From the NCBI GenBank assembly GCA_902799745.1, contig CADCBQ010000006.1:1-64000 (forward strand): 64,000 bases of DNA, given 5' to 3'. The DNA is from Fibrobacter succinogenes (lineage in GTDB: Bacteria; Fibrobacterota; Fibrobacteria; Fibrobacterales; Fibrobacteraceae). The notes beneath the pieces were generated by a model. The model had not been told where the DNA came from, ran no database searches, and saw only the letters and a list, made by a program, of their open reading frames with translations. Below, in pieces: positions 59,242-64,000 of this stretch; position 1 is the stretch's first letter; the number at the start of each line of letters is the position of its first letter. The position numbers were made by a program, and so were the translations under genes.

Positions 59242-59322
59242 TTAACGCCCCTTTATAAAGATTTTGAATAAAATCTATAAATTTATTCAACCATGCCGGG
59301 GCGTTGCGGGGCGGCGAGGTAT

Positions 59323-60903
59323 TTATTTCGTCACGCGGATTGTTGCGGAACCTGAGCGGGATTTTGCGATGAACGTGCCGCCGGTTTTCACGAGGTTTTT
59401 CGCGCTGGCACGGAGTTCCTGCAATCCAGAGGCTCGCACCTTTCCCAGATAATTGCCGTTCATGTCGAAGATGCGGTAGTTTTCGGCTCCGGCCGCGTGC
59501 GATAGCGCGGGCTTTACAAAGGCTGTGCATTCATCAACGCAAACGACTTCATCCTCTCCGAACAGGAAGTAATCCACGTCCATCCACGAGCCTGTCACCG
59601 TAAAGCGCAATATGTGTTCGCCCGCGGGAAGGTTTACCGTCGAGCGCACCTTGCTATAATCGTCATAGTTGTCTTCGCCATCGTTTTTCGGGACAGAGAT
59701 TACGTCCGTGATGTTCTTGCCGTCAAGCGACATTTGGAAGCCCGAGGTCTCGTTTGCGGATGCGACCGACGCGTAGAAGGAATATTCGCCCGCTTCCTTC
59801 ACGTTCACGCTGTATTCGAGCCATTCGCCTTCCTGGTTGTAGCCCACGATGTAGCCCGTCGCCTTCTTGTAAATGTCGACGCCTGTACCTTCGCGGTAAT
59901 TGGTACCGCCATGGTCTTCGGAATCGTTTTCCTTGTAGGAGTCGTTGCCCGAGCCGACACCCGGAATGTCGAAGTCTTCGGCCTCGATCTTGCCGGGAAT
60001 TTCAAACGATTTGCCCTTGAACGGCTTCTGCGGTTCAGGTACCACCGGAGCGCGGTTCACCGCCTTGAGCATCTGCGCCGCATAACGCTTGCCGAATTCT
60101 ACGTAGGCATCGTGATTGAAGTGGTAGCGGTCCACGCCATTCCCGCCGAGGCCTTCGGAAGAGGCGTAGTAAGTGTTGTCCATAGAATTCGGGAGCTGCG
60201 ACACGCGATTGGAATAGCAGCAGCCTTCGCGCAAGAGCTCGCCCGCTACAAACGGAACCGTGTCGGAACTCATGTCGAGCGCCTTCAGAATATCGTCGCG
60301 GGTTTTCTTCACGATTTTCGGCCAATCCGGATAACCGCCGTCGGTTTCACCCTGGTGAAAAATGAATCCCTTGATGACGCCCACCTGCTGCGCCTTCTTC
60401 GCGATATCGATAATCGTCTTCGTCACGTTACCGTCTCGATCGTATTCCTTCGCGTAGTTCTGCAACCAGCTTTCGGCACTTGAAAGGTAACTGGCATACT
60501 GATCTTGGTCAAAGAGCTTGATGCTTGCGCCGCCTACTGCGACCGGGATAATTCCGATGGTTACATCGGGCATGCTGTCGGCCATTGTGCGCCCGAACCA
60601 GTCGGCCATCGAAATCGTATTGCCACAGTTAAAGAGCGAAGGCACCGCCGGATAAACTTCGCCCAGCGTGTTGCGACCCTTGCCCGAGCACTTTTGCGTC
60701 GCAAAAATCTTGAAACGCGGATTTTCGGCCTTGTCGGCACTTTGCGCATCTGCCGTGCCACCCATATTGGACTGTCCGTACGCAATGTAAATGTGGAAAT
60801 TCGGATCCGGAGCGGCATTCGCCTGAATTGCACCGAACGACATCAAGCCCGCAGCAACGCATACTGCAGGCACGAAACCTGAGAATTTGTCTAAAAGACC
60901 CAT
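59323..60903 (-). CDS. Secreted CE6 acetylxylan esterase with CBM6 and basic tail
   Basis: 526 residues. Signal peptide (FGAIQANA, cleavage about 30). Esterase of the SGNH/CE6 type (about 35-280): nucleophile Ser45 in YGQSNMGG, FIFHQGETDGG in the middle, and DRYHFNHDAYVEFG with the catalytic His. A CBM6-like carbohydrate-binding module follows (about 300-445, GKIEAEDFDIPGVG, YNQEGEWLEYSVNV, WMDVDYFLFG). The C-terminus is a basic module (IFDMNGNYLGKVRASG, KSRSGSATIRVTK) like the Fibrobacter basic terminal domain. Removes acetyl groups from xylan outside the cell, helping xylanases. AAGGG precedes the ATG. Monocistronic. Confidence 0.9.
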   Translation of the reverse strand: MGLLDKFSGFVPAVCVAAGLMSFGAIQANAAPDPNFHIYIAYGQSNMGGTADAQSADKAENPRFKIFATQKCSGKGRNTLGEVYPAVPSLFNCGNTISMADWFGRTMADSMPDVTIGIIPVAVGGASIKLFDQDQYASYLSSAESWLQNYAKEYDRDGNVTKTIIDIAKKAQQVGVIKGFIFHQGETDGGYPDWPKIVKKTRDDILKALDMSSDTVPFVAGELLREGCCYSNRVSQLPNSMDNTYYASSEGLGGNGVDRYHFNHDAYVEFGKRYAAQMLKAVNRAPVVPEPQKPFKGKSFEIPGKIEAEDFDIPGVGSGNDSYKENDSEDHGGTNYREGTGVDIYKKATGYIVGYNQEGEWLEYSVNVKEAGEYSFYASVASANETSGFQMSLDGKNITDVISVPKNDGEDNYDDYSKVRSTVNLPAGEHILRFTVTGSWMDVDYFLFGEDEVVCVDECTAFVKPALSHAAGAENYRIFDMNGNYLGKVRASGLQELRASAKNLVKTGGTFIAKSRSGSATIRVTK

Positions 60904-61047
60904 GACAACCCTTCTTTTTCAAACATCCATCTTAAAATTATCCTGAAAATAGCAAAAAAGGCGCCCCCGGCTCCCTTATTTTATAGACAGATTGTCAATG
61001 GATACAAAGAAAGCTCCCAGCCAGAGCCAGGAGCATTTCGAATTTCT

Positions 61048-61090
61048 AGATCCTTCGACTTCGCCCTTACGGGCTCCGCTCAGGATGACA
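61048..61090 (-). repeat. Dispersed repeat, family 3, inverted copy
   Basis: Read on the minus strand: TGTCATCCTGAGCGGAGCCC, a short palindromic insert (GTAAGGGC), then GAAGTCGAAGGATCT. Lies just downstream of efp. Confidence 0.7.
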
Positions 61091-61098
61091 TGCTAAAA

Positions 61099-61683
61099 TT
61101 ACTTAGCGCGTTCGAGGTAAGAACCGTCGCGGGTATCCACGCGGATCTTGGTGTTATTTTCGATGAAGAGCGGGATCATCACCTTGGCGCCGGTTTCGAC
61201 GGTGCATTCACGCATCACGTTACCGCTGGTGTTGCCCTGGACTGCCGGAGGAGCGTCGATGATCATGAGGTCAACGAAGGTAGGCGGAATCACTTCGATC
61301 GGAAGCGTAGCCTGAGTCTTCGGGTCCTTCCACCAAGTGACTTCGACAGTAGCGCCATCGAGGAGCCAAACTTCGCAGCCATTGAGGGCTTCCTTAGCGA
61401 TTTCTTCGGTTTCCTGAGTTTCGTTGTTCAGGAAGTACCAGGTAGAACCGTCGTTGTAGAGGTAAGTCATTTCAGTGAAGGTCACGTCGGCTTCTTCAAC
61501 CGTATCGCCACTCTTCCAGGTGCGTTCGAGGGTGCGGCCAGTCACCAAGTTCTTGATGCGAACGCGGTTAAAGGCCTGGCCCTTACCCGGCTTCACGAAC
61601 TGGTTTTCGATGATTTCGTACGGCTGACCATCAACCATGATTTTAAGTTTCTTGCGGAATTCGTTGGTGCTTACAGTACCCAT
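61099..61683 (-). CDS. efp: Elongation factor P
   Basis: Relieves ribosome stalling at polyproline, 194 residues with three OB/KOW-like domains. The tip loop KPGKGQAF has Lys34, the residue that receives beta-lysine in gammaproteobacterial EF-P. C-terminal domain signature NVMRECTVETGAKVMIPLFI, then DTRDGSYLERAK. AGAGG precedes the ATG. Divergent from epmB, 41 bases apart, which supports beta-lysylation of this Lys. Confidence 0.95.
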   Translation of the reverse strand: MGTVSTNEFRKKLKIMVDGQPYEIIENQFVKPGKGQAFNRVRIKNLVTGRTLERTWKSGDTVEEADVTFTEMTYLYNDGSTWYFLNNETQETEEIAKEALNGCEVWLLDGATVEVTWWKDPKTQATLPIEVIPPTFVDLMIIDAPPAVQGNTSGNVMRECTVETGAKVMIPLFIENNTKIRVDTRDGSYLERAK

Positions 61684-61724
61684 ATTATCCTCTTGTTGAT
61701 TTTGATTCTAAATTTAGCAATATA

Positions 61725-62699
61725 ATGGAAAGCCCCGTTACCGTTTTTACGCAAATCCCTGACTTTTTGGACTATTTGGGATCCGATTTGGCGACAACTA
61801 TCGCCAAAACGACCGCACTTGCCGATCTTGACCTGAATCCGAAGTTTCCGTTCCTTTGTTCTAGGCATTATGCCGACCTAATCAAGAAGGCGAGCGACCC
61901 CGCCGCCCTGTTGCGCGAAATTTTGCCGACCAAAGACGAACTCAAGAAGGTCGATGGATTTGTAGATGACCCCGTGGGCGATTTACCGGCCGGAAAATCC
62001 GACTGTGTGATCCAGAAATACGACCAACGAGCCTTGATTATCTCGACCGCCACCTGCGGTGCCCGTTGCCGCTTCTGTTTCCGCAAGAACTATCCTTTCC
62101 AGAACACACCCGACGTTGCACGCCAGGTGAGCCACTGGCTCGACACCCATACCGACGTCTGGGAAGTGATTCTTTCGGGCGGCGACCCGCTGACCCTTGG
62201 TCCCGGCGCATTCCGCGAACTGATTGAAGCGATTGCGATGCACCCCTCGGTCACCACACTCAGAATCCATACGCGCCTTCCCGTGATGCGCCCGGACTTG
62301 GTGATGCAGCATTTTGAATTGTTGCGCGAACTTCCGGCAAGGTTTAGCTGTGTGTTGGTATCTCATGTGGACCACGCCGACGAACTCGACGAGGAATCGG
62401 CTACTGTATTCGCACAGTTGCGCTTTAGCGGCTGGACGCTATTGAACCAGAGTGTGCTCTTGCGGGGAATCAGCGATGACGCCGCCAAGCTCAACGCATT
62501 GTGCCGCAAGCTTTTTGAACAGGGGGTACTCCCCTACTACTTGCACCAGCTGGACCATGCGAACGGAGTTGCCCATTTTGAAGTGAGCGATGACGAAGCA
62601 CGCAAGCTGATTGCAGAAATTCGCACCAAGTTGCCTGGCTACCTGGTGCCAAAACTCGTCCGCGAGATCGCCGGTGAGAAGAGTAAGACTCCGATTTAG
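61725..62699 (+). CDS. epmB: EF-P beta-lysylation protein EpmB (lysine 2,3-aminomutase type)
   Basis: Radical SAM, PLP-dependent aminomutase of 324 residues, the short EpmB size. Cluster motif TCGARCRFCFRKNYPF with Cys111, Cys115 and Cys118; VILSGGDPLTL is the KamA/EpmB motif after it; HQLDHANGVAHFEV and KLPGYLVPKLVREI follow. Converts (S)-alpha-lysine to (R)-beta-lysine for attachment to EF-P by EpmA, which is not in this window. No ribosome site is seen; the ATG follows an AT-rich stretch. The stop overlaps the convergent barrel gene by four bases. Confidence 0.93.
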   Translation: MESPVTVFTQIPDFLDYLGSDLATTIAKTTALADLDLNPKFPFLCSRHYADLIKKASDPAALLREILPTKDELKKVDGFVDDPVGDLPAGKSDCVIQKYDQRALIISTATCGARCRFCFRKNYPFQNTPDVARQVSHWLDTHTDVWEVILSGGDPLTLGPGAFRELIEAIAMHPSVTTLRIHTRLPVMRPDLVMQHFELLRELPARFSCVLVSHVDHADELDEESATVFAQLRFSGWTLLNQSVLLRGISDDAAKLNALCRKLFEQGVLPYYLHQLDHANGVAHFEVSDDEARKLIAEIRTKLPGYLVPKLVREIAGEKSKTPI

Positions 62700-64000
62700 A
62701 ATAGCGTTTTGAGCCCAAATCCTATAATTCCGTCGAGATAATTCTCGCCATTGCGTAACGCGTAGTACAGGTTCACGCTCCAATTGCCGCGGTACTGCGT
62801 AAAGGCAACGCCATAATCATGTTCGCGTTTCCAACCACGGTCAGGGCGGCTGAAGGCGCGGTAAAGCCCCGGCTGATAGAAAGCCTCAATGCTCAAGTCG
62901 TAACCATCTTGCCACAGGAGCGCGAATTCGGAATACCCGTAAGCGCGAGTTCGCATAAAGCGCACGTCCATACCCTTGAAGCTATCCATGCCGCCCAGCG
63001 CGAAATAATCGAAGCGGTCAAGGTCCGCATCCGTCGGGAAGATTCCGCCGGCAGCCCCGCTAAAGCGCGTAATCCAGTTGCCGTAGAGTGGCAAGTACCG
63101 CAAGAATTTAGCCGAGGCCTTCAGGTAATTGTCCAAGGAATCGGGGCGGTCCATATTCCACACAATCGAGCCGTTGAATCGCGTTCCCGAACGCGGCAAC
63201 ACGAATCGGTCTAGCGACACATAAGAGAGTTCTAGCGTCGATGTTTTGCGGTTGCTGCCGATACCGAGGAAAACGCCCACGGTAAAGTCGAAGCCGATAT
63301 CGCGAGAAATGCCGAGTTCGCCGTAGGCGTCGCGTTCCGATGAATCTTCGTCGAAGTAGCCGCGGGCAATCACATTCCATTCTGTACCGAAAATCCACGG
63401 TTCCTTGTACGAGCCCTCTAGTCTGCGAGCCTCGTCTCCCGTATAGCCTTCAATTTGCAAATCACGGGCGGTTCCGAGAATGTTGTAGAGAGCCACATTC
63501 ACTTCGCCTTCCCACACATCGGTTTCGCTGGAATAAGTCAAAAGCGCATACGCCTCGGAAACAGCCGCGGTCTGCATGTGGTACACCGGGATTATGCGGT
63601 TGCGCACCGGGTCACGGAACATTTGCACCGGAGCCGTGCGGTTATAGTAACCAAGGCGCGTAAGTTTCATATCGGAGCGTTCCAAATCTTGCGGCGAAAC
63701 AAGGTTCCCAACAACAATTCCCGTCTGCCTGCGGAACACTTCCGGCTTACTTCCCGATGAATCCAAATTTTCAGGAGAAGCCCACACCCACGCGAAACCG
63801 CGATCGAAACGGACCGTCAACACACCGGCCGAATCCAGTTCACCCGAAAGCTTTGCAGACAAGAAACCCTCATTTTCATAATAGCTCACAATGCGGTCTC
63901 GCGTAAGCGGCCAACTTTCGCAAGATTTACCCACCAACGAATTCACTTGGGATTCTTCGTACGCCTCGCGCTCGCCCACCCACTGCACCGCCGTAATGCG
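62696..64000 (-). CDS. Outer-membrane barrel protein with POTRA-like domain, partial
   Basis: The reading frame is open to the window edge (codons RITA precede the first GTG), so the 5' end is outside. At least 430 residues are visible: a POTRA-like region (CESWPLTRDRIVSYYENEGF, RFDRGFAWVWAS, GIVVGNLVSPQDLERSDMKL) and a beta-barrel ending in GENYLDGIIGFGLKTLF, whose C-terminal Phe is typical for barrels inserted by BAM. Landmarks such as FDYFALGGMDSFKGMDVRF resemble the Gly-rich loop of BamA/TamA/FhaC proteins, and the layout resembles that of the protein at 32313. Role in outer-membrane biogenesis or secretion inferred. Confidence 0.8.
   Translation of the reverse strand, partial: RITAVQWVGEREAYEESQVNSLVGKSCESWPLTRDRIVSYYENEGFLSAKLSGELDSAGVLTVRFDRGFAWVWASPENLDSSGSKPEVFRRQTGIVVGNLVSPQDLERSDMKLTRLGYYNRTAPVQMFRDPVRNRIIPVYHMQTAAVSEAYALLTYSSETDVWEGEVNVALYNILGTARDLQIEGYTGDEARRLEGSYKEPWIFGTEWNVIARGYFDEDSSERDAYGELGISRDIGFDFTVGVFLGIGSNRKTSTLELSYVSLDRFVLPRSGTRFNGSIVWNMDRPDSLDNYLKASAKFLRYLPLYGNWITRFSGAAGGIFPTDADLDRFDYFALGGMDSFKGMDVRFMRTRAYGYSEFALLWQDGYDLSIEAFYQPGLYRAFSRPDRGWKREHDYGVAFTQYRGNWSVNLYYALRNGENYLDGIIGFGLKTLF

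Overview
The window looks like a chromosomal segment of a Fibrobacter species (Fibrobacterota, rumen or gut fibre degrader). The evidence is direct: four lipoproteins carry the Fibrobacter major paralogous (FISUMP) domain, one of them behind a TIGR02147-type regulator. Several secreted proteins have runs of serine as linkers. There is a CE6 acetylxylan esterase with a CBM6 module and a basic C-terminal tail. Pyrophosphate metabolism is prominent (PPi-dependent phosphofructokinase, membrane pyrophosphatase and soluble pyrophosphatase).

Layout. 1-13.5 kb: the broken 3' end of aspS, aqpZ, a CotH-kinase lipoprotein, two FISUMP lipoproteins around pfp and a ppiC-prfB pair (prfB has the classical programmed frameshift), then a BrnT/CopG-type toxin-antitoxin pair and a nitroreductase. 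13.6-34.3 kb: hppA, small membrane proteins and lipoproteins, a 1214-residue collagen-like lipoprotein with Cys/Trp repeats, smc, two tandem GGDEF/EAL proteins, an envelope protein pair, a radical SAM protein, ppa and a BamA/TamA-like barrel. 34.4-49.2 kb: hrpB carrying repeat-derived in-frame insertions, secreted proteins, a PfkB kinase-rhomboid pair, then a long minus-strand block gatC-kdsB-comEA-pilM-pilN(O)-rsmD-coaD, and a PcrA-like helicase. 49.2-53.3 kb: an accessory island with an LRR gene truncated by an inverted-repeat element, a TIGR02147 regulator plus FISUMP lipoprotein, and two tandem copies of the same element. 53.4-64 kb: thiL-pilB, a short DnaA-box-rich intergenic region, a receiver-like protein, a TIM-barrel-like protein, a FISUMP lipoprotein, the CE6 esterase, divergent efp and epmB, and a partial outer-membrane barrel.

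How the parts fit. pilM, pilN(O), comEA and pilB in two clusters point to a type IV pilus or competence apparatus. pfp, hppA and ppa suggest glycolysis and energy conservation tuned to PPi. efp faces epmB, whose product would supply its lysyl modification. Outer-membrane barrels, rhomboid, kdsB and many lipoproteins fit a diderm envelope.

The most unusual signals are non-coding. There is an inverted-repeat-bounded element of about 230 bp present three times, whose copies are mosaics of each other. There are intergenic hairpin repeats whose stems change sequence while keeping their pairing. Repeat-derived peptides are inserted in hrpB. Nine genes have a TATATT-like -10 box ending only 6-7 bases before the start codon, which predicts leaderless mRNAs. 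All calls come from reading the sequence; no database search was possible.
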